A DNA stretch of 39,750 nt, from NCBI GenBank assembly GCA_964564105.1, contig CAZLZS010000006.1:1-39750 (forward strand), in the 5' to 3' direction. The stretch comes from JACOZG01 sp964564105. Lineage in GTDB: Bacteria > Patescibacteriota > Minisyncoccia > Phycocordibacterales > JACOZG01. Below the pieces are notes generated by a model. It was not told the DNA's origin. It did no database searches and worked only from the letters and a program-made list of their open reading frames with translations. Made by a program: the position numbers and the translations under genes. This document shows positions 23,925-31,507 of the stretch, piece after piece (the stretch's first letter is position 1; every line of letters starts with the position of its first letter).

Positions 23925-24912
23925 TTTTGGGATTATCGCGTAAGAAAAGACGGGCTGAATCGTAACCACGGCCAAGTCTGATTTCTTCACCTTGCGCCTT
24001 GCCGTCTTTATCTTTGAGTTGGTAGCTGTAGGTGGTCCCGGCTTTGGCAATCAGACCCTGCTTTTCTCCCAGGGCTAGAATCTCGCCCTCCGGCGATATG
24101 CCCTCATTGTAGAGAATGTCGAATTCCGCCACCTTAAACGGCGCCGCCACCTTATTTTTCACCACTTTAACCCGGACGCGGCTACCCATGATCTCTTCGC
24201 CCTTTTTGATCTGGGCGATCCGGCGGATATCCAGTCGGACCGAGGCATAAAATTTGAGCGCCTTGCCGCCCGGCGTCGTTTCGGGGTTGCCGAACATTAC
24301 GCCGATTTGCATCCGGATTTGATTAATGAAGATGACGACCGTTTTGGATTTGGCGACAATCGCCGTCATCTTGCGGAGCGCCTGCGACATCAAGCGGGCT
24401 TGTTTGCCCACATGATAGGCTCCGACATCGCCCTCAATTTCGTCTTTAGGAGTTAGCGCTGCCACCGAATCAATAACGATGACATCAATTTTTCCCGAGC
24501 GGATCAAACTCTCGGCGATTTCGAGTGCTTGCTCGCCGTAATCTGGCTGGGAAATTAAGAGGTCGTCGATCTTGACGCCGAGTCGGCGGGAGTACTCCGG
24601 ATCGAGCGCGTGCTCGGCGTCAATAAAGGCGCACACGCCGCCCGCGCTTTGGGCCTCGGCCACAATGTGGAGTGCCAGAGTTGTTTTTCCCGATGATTCC
24701 GGCCCGTAAATCTCAATTACTCGACCGCGGGGAACACCGCCAATGCCGAGCGCCAGATCAAGTCCTAAAGAGCCGGTCGAGATCGCGCCGACGCCCACCT
24801 TTGGTTGGTCGCCGAGCTTCATGATCGCTCCTTCACCGAAGCGACCCTGGATCGTTTTGATCGTTTCCTCAATTCCGGCGGCGATCGGTCTAGGTTCTTT
24901 AGTTCTAGTCAT
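23878..24912 (-). CDS. recA: Recombinase RecA
   Basis: 344 aa. Walker A GPESSGKTT (70-78), MAW/Walker B VIVIDSVAALTPKDE, and the loop with QALRKMTAIVAKSKTVVIFINQIR. The L2 region is VMFGNPETTPGGKALKFYASVRLDIRR, and a standard C-terminal domain follows. ATG 24912 gives MTRTKEPRP; a longer reading from 24945 would overlap the upstream gene more. It overlaps the upstream small membrane gene by 8 nt and follows ftsK on the minus strand. The 3' end overlaps the convergent membrane protein gene by 47 nt. Confidence 0.97.
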   Translation of the reverse strand: MTRTKEPRPIAAGIEETIKTIQGRFGEGAIMKLGDQPKVGVGAISTGSLGLDLALGIGGVPRGRVIEIYGPESSGKTTLALHIVAEAQSAGGVCAFIDAEHALDPEYSRRLGVKIDDLLISQPDYGEQALEIAESLIRSGKIDVIVIDSVAALTPKDEIEGDVGAYHVGKQARLMSQALRKMTAIVAKSKTVVIFINQIRMQIGVMFGNPETTPGGKALKFYASVRLDIRRIAQIKKGEEIMGSRVRVKVVKNKVAAPFKVAEFDILYNEGISPEGEILALGEKQGLIAKAGTTYSYQLKDKDGKAQGEEIRLGRGYDSARLFLRDNPKIKNELVKKIRAGWTT

Positions 24913-25267
24913 GAGTTTGATAGGTAAGTTGTAATTTTTTTTCAACTATTCGGCCGAAACGATCAGTGCCGGAAAATCTGATTATATTATAACCCGGCGC
25001 CAGAAGCAATTTCGTTTCGAAAGCGCCGTTTTCGTCGAGAGTCAATGGTTCATCATTGGCCGTTAGTTTGGCCGCACCGTCCGCCCGGCCGCGAATCGTC
25101 ACCAGTTCGGTGGCGAGGCCGCCGCCATCCGCCGGGTAGTCGATAATTAATTGTAGTTTGTGGACTAGGCCCGAGAACTGGTAAATAACATAGCCGGCCC
25201 CGGCCATAAAAAAAATTAGCGCCATGAGATGTTTGAGAGGAAAAGTTAGAAGCCAAGGCGGCGCCAT
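24905..25267 (-). CDS. Membrane-anchored Ig/Big-like domain protein
   Basis: 120 aa, no family assigned with certainty. One transmembrane helix (LMALIFFMAGAGYVIYQF, about 14-31) is followed by a beta-rich domain. Its pattern is IDYPADGGGLATELVTIRGRADGAAKLTANDEPLTLDENGAFETKLLLAPGYNIIRF, which resembles the glucodextranase-B/Big_9-like module seen in many surface proteins. It lies 2 nt after ftsK and overlaps recA by 8 nt, so it is probably in the ftsK-recA transcript. A role linked to the envelope or division site is inference from position. Confidence 0.8.
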   Translation of the reverse strand: MAPPWLLTFPLKHLMALIFFMAGAGYVIYQFSGLVHKLQLIIDYPADGGGLATELVTIRGRADGAAKLTANDEPLTLDENGAFETKLLLAPGYNIIRFSGTDRFGRIVEKKLQLTYQTHD

Positions 25268-25269
25268 AT

Positions 25270-27330
25270 TTAGATGGTTTCGTCAGTCTCGTCGCGCGCC
25301 GCCGCCAGCGGTTGCTCGTAGACTTGACGGGCTTTGGCGCCCTCGCCCGGACCGATCACCCCCCGTTCTTCCAAGAAATCAAGTAGCCGGGCGGCGCGGG
25401 CATAGCCGACTTTCAGCCGGCGCTGGAGATAAGAGGCCGAGGCCTTGCCGCTTGAGACCACGAGTTCTTTGGCCTGGTCGTAAAGTTCGTCGTCTCCGTC
25501 GTCCATCGCGCCAGCGAGCTCTTTTTGTTTCCAATCAATCAAGGGCAATTCTTCAAGTCCGCTGTCGCCGTATTTTTGCGCCAGCCACTGGGCTACTCGT
25601 TTAACTTCTGTCTCGGAGATAAAGGCCGATTGCAAACGCAGTGGTTTAGACCGTTCGCCCGAAAGATAGAGCATGTCGCCGGCGCCGAGGAGTTTCTCGG
25701 CGCCGGCCAGGTCAAGGATCGTCCGCGAGTCCACTTGCGAGGCCACCTGCAGGGCCACCCGCGAGGGGATGTTAGCTTTAATGAGGCCAGTAATTATTTC
25801 TACCGATGGCCGCTGAGTTGAAAGGATAAGATGGATGCCGACGGCGCGCGACATTTGGGCGAGTCGGACGGTCGCGGCCTCGAGTTCTCTCGGGTAGGTG
25901 GACATAATGTCGGCCAATTCATCAATCACGATCACGATGTAGGGCAGGGTCTCGGCGCTCGCGGGTTTGGATTGATGCAGAGATTGAATGTCGCGCACCC
26001 GCTCCTCTTCAAGCACGCCGTAACGGCGTTCCATTTCACCAATCGCCCATTTGAGCGTATTGATTGCCATTTTAGCATCAGTGATCACGGGCGTTAAGAG
26101 TTGGGGAATTTTGTTGTAGAGTGTCAATTCGACCCGTTTCGGATCAATCATGATGAAGCGCACCCGCGTTGGCGGATTGCGATACAACAGGGAAGTAATT
26201 AGGGTGTGGATGACCACGGATTTGCCCGAGCCGGTGGAACCGGCGATGAGCAAGTGTGGCGCCCGGGCCAGATTGGCAAAGTGAGGCGTGCCGGAGATGT
26301 CGCGACCGAGCGAGACGAAAAGCGGAAAAGTGGAACTGCTGAAGGCCGGGGAGCCGATGAGCGACGCCAGACCCACGGTGGCCCTGGTGCGGTTAGGAAT
26401 CTCGATGCCGACGAGCGCTAGCCCCGGGATCGGCGCTTCAATTCTAAGCGGGTGGGCCGCCAGCGCCAGCGCTAGATCATTTTGTAGCGCCACGATGCGG
26501 GAGAGTTTAACGCCCTCGGCTGGCTTTAGGGCGTAGCGGGTGATGGACGGTCCGATCGACACCTCATCCATTTCCACGACCATGCCAAAATTGGCCAGAG
26601 TTCGTTTGATGATGTTGGCGTTGGCCTTAATGTCGCCAGCCACCGGTTTGCCGCTGTCGCGTTCGAGGAGGTCAAGCGGCGGCGGCTCGAACTTTTCTCC
26701 AGGTCTCGCGCTCGGCGTTCTGATGGTGAAAGGGACGAGTTCCTCATTTTTATTTTGTTTGTCTGGTGCCAGCGCTGGTTTTTCCGCCGGCGGGCTTTCT
26801 ACCGGCAATCCGGCGGCCACTGAAGCATTTTCATTTTCAATGGTCAGGGCTTGGTTGTTTTTTCTTCTGATTCTCCAATTGAAGAGCGTCGGTTCAAGAG
26901 TGATTCTCGTTTCAAACATAATCAGACAAGCAATAATGATCAGGCCGAGGAAAATTAGCAAGCCAATATAACGATCAAATAAGACAATCAATGGTAGAGA
27001 CAAGAGATGGCCGACGAGGCCGCCGGCCGCGCGGCCGAAAACGAGCTCGAGGAAGCCCAAACCGCCGAGAAAAAATATCCCGGCCCCCAATGATTTTACT
27101 CCGAGCGCCGGCGGCCGAGACGCTCGGAGCAGGGTAAAACCAATCAGGCTAAGTATCAGAGGCAAGAGGAAAAATCCCCAGCCGACGACGATTTTTACTC
27201 CTTCATACAACCATTGCCCGGCGCGTCCGGCAAACCCCAAACTGGCGATAATGAACGCCAAACTCAGGATAAAAGAACTGATGGCTAACACCGAGTGTCT
27301 GGTCTCTTTCGGCAGCTCATTCCTTTTCAT
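25270..27330 (-). CDS. ftsK: DNA translocase FtsK/SpoIIIE
   Basis: 686 aa. The N-terminus has about four transmembrane helices (to about residue 150), followed by a variable linker. The motor domain carries Walker A GSTGSGKS (near 360) and Walker B VIVIDELADIM (near 465) with QRPSVEIITGLIKANIPSR. A C-terminal gamma winged helix (about 615-680; QRRLKVGYARAARLLDFLEERGVIG) recognises KOPS-like sequences. FtsK pumps DNA at the septum for chromosome resolution. ATG 27330 (MKRNELPKETRH) is preferred over 27360 because an extended -10 lies between them. Confidence 0.95.
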   Translation of the reverse strand: MKRNELPKETRHSVLAISSFILSLAFIIASLGFAGRAGQWLYEGVKIVVGWGFFLLPLILSLIGFTLLRASRPPALGVKSLGAGIFFLGGLGFLELVFGRAAGGLVGHLLSLPLIVLFDRYIGLLIFLGLIIIACLIMFETRITLEPTLFNWRIRRKNNQALTIENENASVAAGLPVESPPAEKPALAPDKQNKNEELVPFTIRTPSARPGEKFEPPPLDLLERDSGKPVAGDIKANANIIKRTLANFGMVVEMDEVSIGPSITRYALKPAEGVKLSRIVALQNDLALALAAHPLRIEAPIPGLALVGIEIPNRTRATVGLASLIGSPAFSSSTFPLFVSLGRDISGTPHFANLARAPHLLIAGSTGSGKSVVIHTLITSLLYRNPPTRVRFIMIDPKRVELTLYNKIPQLLTPVITDAKMAINTLKWAIGEMERRYGVLEEERVRDIQSLHQSKPASAETLPYIVIVIDELADIMSTYPRELEAATVRLAQMSRAVGIHLILSTQRPSVEIITGLIKANIPSRVALQVASQVDSRTILDLAGAEKLLGAGDMLYLSGERSKPLRLQSAFISETEVKRVAQWLAQKYGDSGLEELPLIDWKQKELAGAMDDGDDELYDQAKELVVSSGKASASYLQRRLKVGYARAARLLDFLEERGVIGPGEGAKARQVYEQPLAAARDETDETI

Positions 27331-27338
27331 TGTTTTTA

Positions 27339-27347
27339 AGTATAGCA
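27339..27347 (-). promoter_or_regulatory. Extended -10 box of ftsK
   Basis: On the minus strand TGcTATACT ends 8 nt before the ftsK ATG. It is only about 20 nt from the divergent TTGTCC/GGACAA operator. Confidence 0.5.
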
Positions 27348-27365
27348 AAAGAATAGACATTTATC

Positions 27366-27518
27366 TTGTCCTATATATAATAAAGGACAAATGTCTGATA
27401 GTGAAAGTCTTAAAGACAATTTGTCCGAAAAGAGTTTGTCCGATAAGGACATAAAGGACAAAAGAGTAGAAAAACTAACCTCTGCTTTGTATTTAGTGAC
27501 TAATTTTCTATCGGACAA
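27366..27518. promoter_or_regulatory. Cluster of seven TTGTCC/GGACA boxes
   Basis: Boxes start at 27366 and 27385 (an inverted pair around TATAAT 27376-27381), then at 27421, 27436, 27447, 27456 and 27513 inside the coding region. Orientation alternates so that inverted pairs recur. It looks like an operator array for autoregulation, possibly also affecting ftsK, whose -10 is 19 nt away. Confidence 0.55.
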
Positions 27519-28020
27519 AGATCCGATCAAGTGGAAAATTAGACAAAGCGCCCTTGACATTCTATTTTTTGCGACCCGCGATCATCCGCGAGTTTTGTCT
27601 CATATCACTGATTTGCTTAGATTGATTGATGTGGTTGTTGTTGATCGTCAGAGTTCGGTGATGAACTTTAATCTCTTGCGCCAAGAATACTTGCGGCTTT
27701 ATGAATTAGTCCAGAATCAAGTCAAGGCCTCAATTTCCAAAATCGCGTCTATAATTGCCTCAGAACCGGTTGATAAATCTCTGCCAGTTCCAGAAAAAGC
27801 CCTAAAATCAACGAGATTTAAGACAATATCTAAAAATGAACGTCAATCAGTAATTCTTCAAGTTCTGAATGTTGGCGCTTGGTCGGCAATTAAAGATGTC
27901 GCTAAAAAATTGCCTAATTTAAGCGGTAAAACAGTTCAGCGCGAACTCAATGCTCTGGCCCAAGCTGGCTTGGTCAGGCGGATCGGCGCTCGGCGTTGGA
28001 GTCGGTATAGCAAGATTTAA
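27391..28020 (+). CDS. Winged-helix DNA-binding regulator
   Basis: 209 aa. The N-terminus is charged (SDSESLKDNLSEKSLSDKDIKDK) and coded by DNA rich in TTGTCC boxes. A helical domain (about 30-130; LTSALYLVTNFLSDKDPIKWKIR) follows. The C-terminal winged helix (about 145-209; RQSVILQVLNVGAWSAIKDVAKKL, SGKTVQRELNALAQAGLVRRIG) ends in a basic RRWSRYSKI. This fits a transcription factor, but I do not know its regulon. The promoter TATAAT is inside an inverted TTGTCCT/AGGACAA, so autoregulation is likely. It is divergent from ftsK. Confidence 0.82.
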   Translation: MSDSESLKDNLSEKSLSDKDIKDKRVEKLTSALYLVTNFLSDKDPIKWKIRQSALDILFFATRDHPRVLSHITDLLRLIDVVVVDRQSSVMNFNLLRQEYLRLYELVQNQVKASISKIASIIASEPVDKSLPVPEKALKSTRFKTISKNERQSVILQVLNVGAWSAIKDVAKKLPNLSGKTVQRELNALAQAGLVRRIGARRWSRYSKI

Positions 28021-28021
28021 T

Positions 28022-28050
28022 TTGACCTGCCCGTGGTCTTCCGCTATACT
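28022..28050 (+). promoter_or_regulatory. Sigma70-type promoter P1 upstream of the 28363 gene
   Basis: TTGACC (28022-28027), a 17-nt spacer, and TATACT (28045-28050), the best canonical promoter in the window. The predicted start is near 28057, giving a leader of about 300 nt. Confidence 0.7.
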
Positions 28051-28076
28051 CTTTAATCTACTGGTTTACTGGTTAT

Positions 28077-28146
28077 CCCCGTTAGAAGTAGCCCGCCCAA
28101 GGGCCTTCGGTCTCCGCCACAGGCGGAGGCGTGACTTCTAACGGGG
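28077..28146. repeat. Long nested family A palindrome
   Basis: Perfect 13-bp arms CCCCGTTAGAAGT and ACTTCTAACGGGG enclose 44 nt. The interior contains a second hairpin (CTCCGCC/GGCGGAG at 28112-28128) and GCCC/GGGC. A TCCGCC-family element appears inserted into a family A element. In RNA it would fold as a cruciform or cloverleaf in the leader of the 28363 gene. Confidence 0.85.
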
Positions 28147-28184
28147 TTATCCACATTGACTTTTGCAGAGTGATTGTCTGTCTG

Positions 28185-28193
28185 TGATATACT
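28185..28193 (+). promoter_or_regulatory. Second promoter P2 (extended -10)
   Basis: TGaTATACT, extended -10. A TTGACT exists at 28156 but the 26-nt spacer is too long, so this would be an extended -10 promoter. The resulting leader is about 160 nt. Confidence 0.45.
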
Positions 28194-28257
28194 TTAAACT
28201 GATTTGGTCTTTGCCAATTTAATATTCTGTTACGCTTTCTCACTTTATGACTAAAAT

Positions 28258-28337
28258 CCCCTTGTCCGCCGACAAAGGCGGGCGCAAGGGGTTTTAGAAA
28301 AATTATCAGCAACAGCCGTTTCGGCTCGAGGCGGCTG
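28258..28337 (+). promoter_or_regulatory. Structured 5' leader hairpins
   Basis: Hairpin 1: CCCCTTG (28258-28264) with CAAGGGG (28285-28291) plus inner CCGCC/GGCGG, followed by TTTT, so it could act as an attenuator. Hairpin 2: CAGCCG (28313-28318) with CGGCTG (28332-28337). They lie between P2 and the ATG and may protect or regulate the mRNA. No riboswitch family recognised. Confidence 0.5.
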
Positions 28338-28362
28338 CAATTAAAAGTTAAGTAAAAGATTT

Positions 28363-30567
28363 ATGAGTATTAAGAAATTAATTTTCGGTTTGGCCGCAGT
28401 GGCTTTGCTTTTCGGTCTATCCGGCTCAGTCAGCGCCCAAACTACTGACATTGCTGCTCTTATGGCCGAGATAACCAGATTGTCCAATCTGATTAATTCT
28501 CTCCAGGGTGGCACACCGTCAGCCAGTGGCGCTTGCACCTTCACCGGTGATCTGTCCATGGATATGGTTGGCAATGTTGCCGGTAATCCGGAAGTGGTTT
28601 GCCTTCAGAATTATCTGAAGTCCACTGGCCACTTCCCGGCTGGCACCAATTCAACCGGCTACTTTGGTCCGACGACCAAGAGCGCGGTGGCGGCTTGGCA
28701 AGCGGCTAATGGGGTTACCCCGGCCGCTGGTTACTTCGGTTCGATTTCCCGCGCGGCTTACAACAGTATGGCCAGTGGCGTAGTTACCCCTCCGCCTTCC
28801 ACGACTCCGACTCTCTGCCCGAACGGTATGACTTTTGCTAGTAACTGTACTTTGGCTCCGGGCCAAATCGCCGAAGCACTTTGTCCGAATGGCATGACCT
28901 TGGCTAGCAACTGTACTTTGGCCCCGGGTGGTACGCCACCGGTTCCAATTCTACCGCCTGGTTGTACCTCGACTATTGGTTACAGCCCGACAACCGGTGT
29001 GAAGTGTGATGGTACTGGCGCTCAACCTGCCCCGACCCCAACTACTGGTGGTCCCGGCACGCTGGTTGCCTTTGCCCTATCTCTGGAGGGTTCTCCGGCT
29101 GATGGCACCGATGTCCGAATTGGCACTTCTAAAATCGATATCGTTAAATGGAAGATCAAGACTAGTAATGATGAAGGTGTTCTAAGACAGTTTGGTATTA
29201 AGGCGACTCATCGCCCGTGGCTCTACTGGAGTGCCGCTCGTCTGTTTATTGATGGTCAATTGGTAGGCGAGAAAACCGGTTTGTCCTCGGCTGATTTCCA
29301 GGAAGTGACATCTGGTTCAGACTACCGTTTAGTCTTCGGTAATCTAAATCACGCCTTGCCCTTAAACAAAGATGTGTATGTTGTTTTGCAGGTTGACGCG
29401 GTGGGCGACACTAGTCGGGCTGCTGCCAGCTCTCTAGTGGTTGATCAGGCGACTAATTCAGTGGTTGTCGCTGACGCGAATGATAATTACACAGTGAGCG
29501 ATGGGGTGACGACTGACCGGCTTTATGACTTCGTTTCGGCCAACACTGGTACCATTACTCCGTCTAACAGCACGGCCACACCTGGCACCCGTTGGGTGAA
29601 AGTTACTGAGTCGGGCACGACCCCAAAGGTGACTATGCAGGTCTTCAAGGTCAAAGCTGAACAGAAAGATATTGAAATTAACACTGTTACTCTAAGCGCC
29701 AGCACTTCAGGAAAAGCCCTGACCACTTTGATTACTGGTTGGGATCTGTATGAGGGTAGTTGCCCGACTGATGGTGATACAACTGGCTGTACGGCTCTGG
29801 CTGGCGGGACGGTGACGGCTGGCACGCCGACCTCTGGTGGCACCATCGCTTTCTCCAGCTTGCATGTTAATATCCCGCTCGGCACCGAGAAGACTTTTAC
29901 CGCCAAGGCCTTACTTGCTGACGAGGATGACTTCACGGCTGATGCTACGACCTATGCCTCAACGACGGTGATGGCTAATACCACTGGGTTTACGGCGGTT
30001 GACTTGCCGACCTTCAATACCGCAACCATTTCTGGCTCGAATGTGACGGGTGGGAGTGTCAAGACTATCTTAGTCGCTCCGACTCTATCCGGTGTTTCTG
30101 CCACCTTTACTCAGCACCCAAGTATCGAGTACATCGGTAACTTGACAGCTGCGTTCACCATCTCAGCTAGCGGCGGCTCCTTGTATATCGCTCAGGATCC
30201 AGATGTAGCGTTGGCCACCACCACTAATGGGACCATGTATAATGCGACCACGACCGGTCTCCGCGCTGTCACAGCCTCAACTTGTTCGTCCTGTGGTGAT
30301 ACCGTTGCCGCAGTGGGAGCAGTAGCTAATACCGACTACTTCTTGATTCCTGATGGGGGAAGTAGAACCTTTACCTTTACGGGTGATGCGAATAACCTGG
30401 CGAATGGTGTACCGACAATTACTGCTGGTACCAAGAACTTCCAGATTACCAATATCTACTTCGGCACTGTTTCGACCGCTCTCACCGGCTTCAACTTCGA
30501 CACGACCTTTAGTGGCATGTCAGAACTCAAGAAGAACGTCTTCTTGGATGTCGCTGATCGCAACTAA
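28363..30567 (+). CDS. Secreted peptidoglycan-binding surface protein, S-layer candidate
   Basis: 734 aa. Signal peptide 1-27 (LIFGLAAVALLFGLSGSVSAQ). A short helix (ALMAEITRLSNLINSLQ) is followed by a PG_binding-like domain (about 66-140; VVCLQNYLKSTGHFPAG, TGYFGPTTKSAVAAWQ). A duplicated CPNGMT.ASNCTLAPG motif comes next, then a long Thr/Ser/Gly-rich beta region to the end. No enzyme motif. A canonical promoter, a long structured leader, more uniform codon use than neighbours and a strong terminator suggest abundant expression, which would fit an S-layer or other main envelope protein. This is inference; similar proteins are common and uncharacterised in Patescibacteria. Confidence 0.85.
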   Translation: MSIKKLIFGLAAVALLFGLSGSVSAQTTDIAALMAEITRLSNLINSLQGGTPSASGACTFTGDLSMDMVGNVAGNPEVVCLQNYLKSTGHFPAGTNSTGYFGPTTKSAVAAWQAANGVTPAAGYFGSISRAAYNSMASGVVTPPPSTTPTLCPNGMTFASNCTLAPGQIAEALCPNGMTLASNCTLAPGGTPPVPILPPGCTSTIGYSPTTGVKCDGTGAQPAPTPTTGGPGTLVAFALSLEGSPADGTDVRIGTSKIDIVKWKIKTSNDEGVLRQFGIKATHRPWLYWSAARLFIDGQLVGEKTGLSSADFQEVTSGSDYRLVFGNLNHALPLNKDVYVVLQVDAVGDTSRAAASSLVVDQATNSVVVADANDNYTVSDGVTTDRLYDFVSANTGTITPSNSTATPGTRWVKVTESGTTPKVTMQVFKVKAEQKDIEINTVTLSASTSGKALTTLITGWDLYEGSCPTDGDTTGCTALAGGTVTAGTPTSGGTIAFSSLHVNIPLGTEKTFTAKALLADEDDFTADATTYASTTVMANTTGFTAVDLPTFNTATISGSNVTGGSVKTILVAPTLSGVSATFTQHPSIEYIGNLTAAFTISASGGSLYIAQDPDVALATTTNGTMYNATTTGLRAVTASTCSSCGDTVAAVGAVANTDYFLIPDGGSRTFTFTGDANNLANGVPTITAGTKNFQITNIYFGTVSTALTGFNFDTTFSGMSELKKNVFLDVADRN

Positions 30568-30586
30568 ACTTAATAGCTTGCTTGTG

Positions 30587-30601
30587 TCCGCTTAAGGCGG
30601 A
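30587..30601. repeat. TCCGC-type small palindrome
   Basis: TCCGC and GCGGA around TTAAG, in the 3' UTR of the surface protein gene just before the terminator. It resembles the TCCGCC/GGCGGA elements seen in 23S. Confidence 0.5.
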
Positions 30602-30607
30602 AAGCTA

Positions 30608-30639
30608 GCAAAAACCGCCCCGAATGGGGCGGTTTTTGC
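30608..30639 (+). terminator. Strong intrinsic terminator
   Basis: Perfect 14-bp stem GCAAAAACCGCCCC / GGGGCGGTTTTTGC with a GAAT loop; the T run is part of the 3' arm. The symmetric A/T flanks allow it to work in both directions. Confidence 0.9.
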
Positions 30640-30655
30640 ATGCCCGCGCCGATTT

Positions 30656-30704
30656 GTGGAAATCAGATATCCACGGAAATGTTTTGTGGATATCTGATTT
30701 CCAC
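30656..30704. repeat. Inverted REP-like pair (REPIN-like) upstream of the transposase
   Basis: GTGGAAATCAGATATCCAC (30656-30674) and its perfect complement (30686-30704) with an 11-nt spacer, ending 14 nt before the transposase ATG. Each 19-nt unit is itself partly palindromic (GTGGA/TCCAC ends). Confidence 0.9.
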
Positions 30705-30718
30705 GGCATCATTAATCT

Positions 30719-31414
30719 ATGAGGCGAGAACCTTTCACTGTTGGATCATATGTCCACATAGTTAAACGGGGCACTCGCGGCTTACCGATTGTTAGAGACG
30801 AATCAGATCGTCATCGTTTTCTGCTTATGTTGCGGCATTTCAATGACGAGTTCTGCCCGGACAATTGGTTTAGAGATTTACTTGAGGCCGGATTAATCCA
30901 CTCCATGGTACGCCCTACTAATTGGCCACCGCAGCGAAAAATTGTCCAAATTGTCTGTTTCTGTTTGTTAGAGAACCATCTGCACCTGCTTCTCAAAGAA
31001 ATTATTCCAGGTGGTATAGCTAAATTTATGAGGCGACTGGGGGTTGGAATGGCTAACCATTTTAACGAGAAATATCAGGAGAAGGGGAGTTTATTTCAAG
31101 GTGCCTACCGGTCTCGTACCATTGATGCTAATGATTACCTCCAGTATGTGAGTGCTTATATTCAAGTGAAAAATTGTTTCGAGCTTTACCCCGGCGGGTA
31201 TGAACTAGCATGTAGAAATTTTACCAAAGCTTTTGATTGGGCGGAAAAGTATTCCTATTGCAGTTTAGGCGAATTCATGCAAAAGCGAGAAAAAATAATT
31301 ACTGGACCGAATCTATTGTCAGAAATTTTTGCCCAAGTGGAGTATAAGGTTTTCTGCGACGATTTTATTAGTGGCCGCATGAAAGAGGAGAATAATTTTG
31401 TGCACTTCGAGTGA
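30719..31414 (+). CDS. REP-associated tyrosine (Y1, IS200-like) transposase
   Basis: 231 aa. HUH endonuclease motif as ENHLHLLLKE (His87 and His89), and a Y1 helix with LQYVSAYIQVKN where Tyr147 matches the Y-I-x-x-N pattern of RAYT proteins. The central part FMRRLGVGMANHFNEKYQEKGSLFQGAYRSRTI is typical of the family (a G-x-L-F-Q-x-x-(F/Y) motif). These enzymes are not flanked by classical insertion-sequence ends but act on REP hairpins. Here REP-like palindromes lie just upstream and downstream and a third is in the 23S intron. The gene is intact and may be active. Confidence 0.9.
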   Translation: MRREPFTVGSYVHIVKRGTRGLPIVRDESDRHRFLLMLRHFNDEFCPDNWFRDLLEAGLIHSMVRPTNWPPQRKIVQIVCFCLLENHLHLLLKEIIPGGIAKFMRRLGVGMANHFNEKYQEKGSLFQGAYRSRTIDANDYLQYVSAYIQVKNCFELYPGGYELACRNFTKAFDWAEKYSYCSLGEFMQKREKIITGPNLLSEIFAQVEYKVFCDDFISGRMKEENNFVHFE

Positions 31415-31444
31415 ATTTTTAAATTATACCACATTAGTTACCTT

Positions 31445-31463
31445 GTGGAATTCTGATATCCAC
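31445..31463. repeat. Single REP-like unit downstream of the transposase
   Basis: GTGGAATTCTGATATCCAC differs from the upstream unit at two positions. It is extended by flanking CCTT/AAGG (31441-31467), so it forms a hairpin. Confidence 0.75.
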
Positions 31464-31491
31464 AAGGTTTTGCGTATTCGGGTACTAAATC

Positions 31492-31500
31492 TGTTAAAAT
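31492..31500 (+). promoter_or_regulatory. Extended -10 box of the lamin-tail gene
   Basis: TGtTAAAAT ends 7 nt before ATG 31508. Confidence 0.45.
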
Positions 31501-31507
31501 TGTTCTT

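Noticed and set aside
28156..28193. TTGACT paired with TATACT as a full promoter
   Set aside because: Spacer of 26 nt is too long; only the extended -10 is kept.
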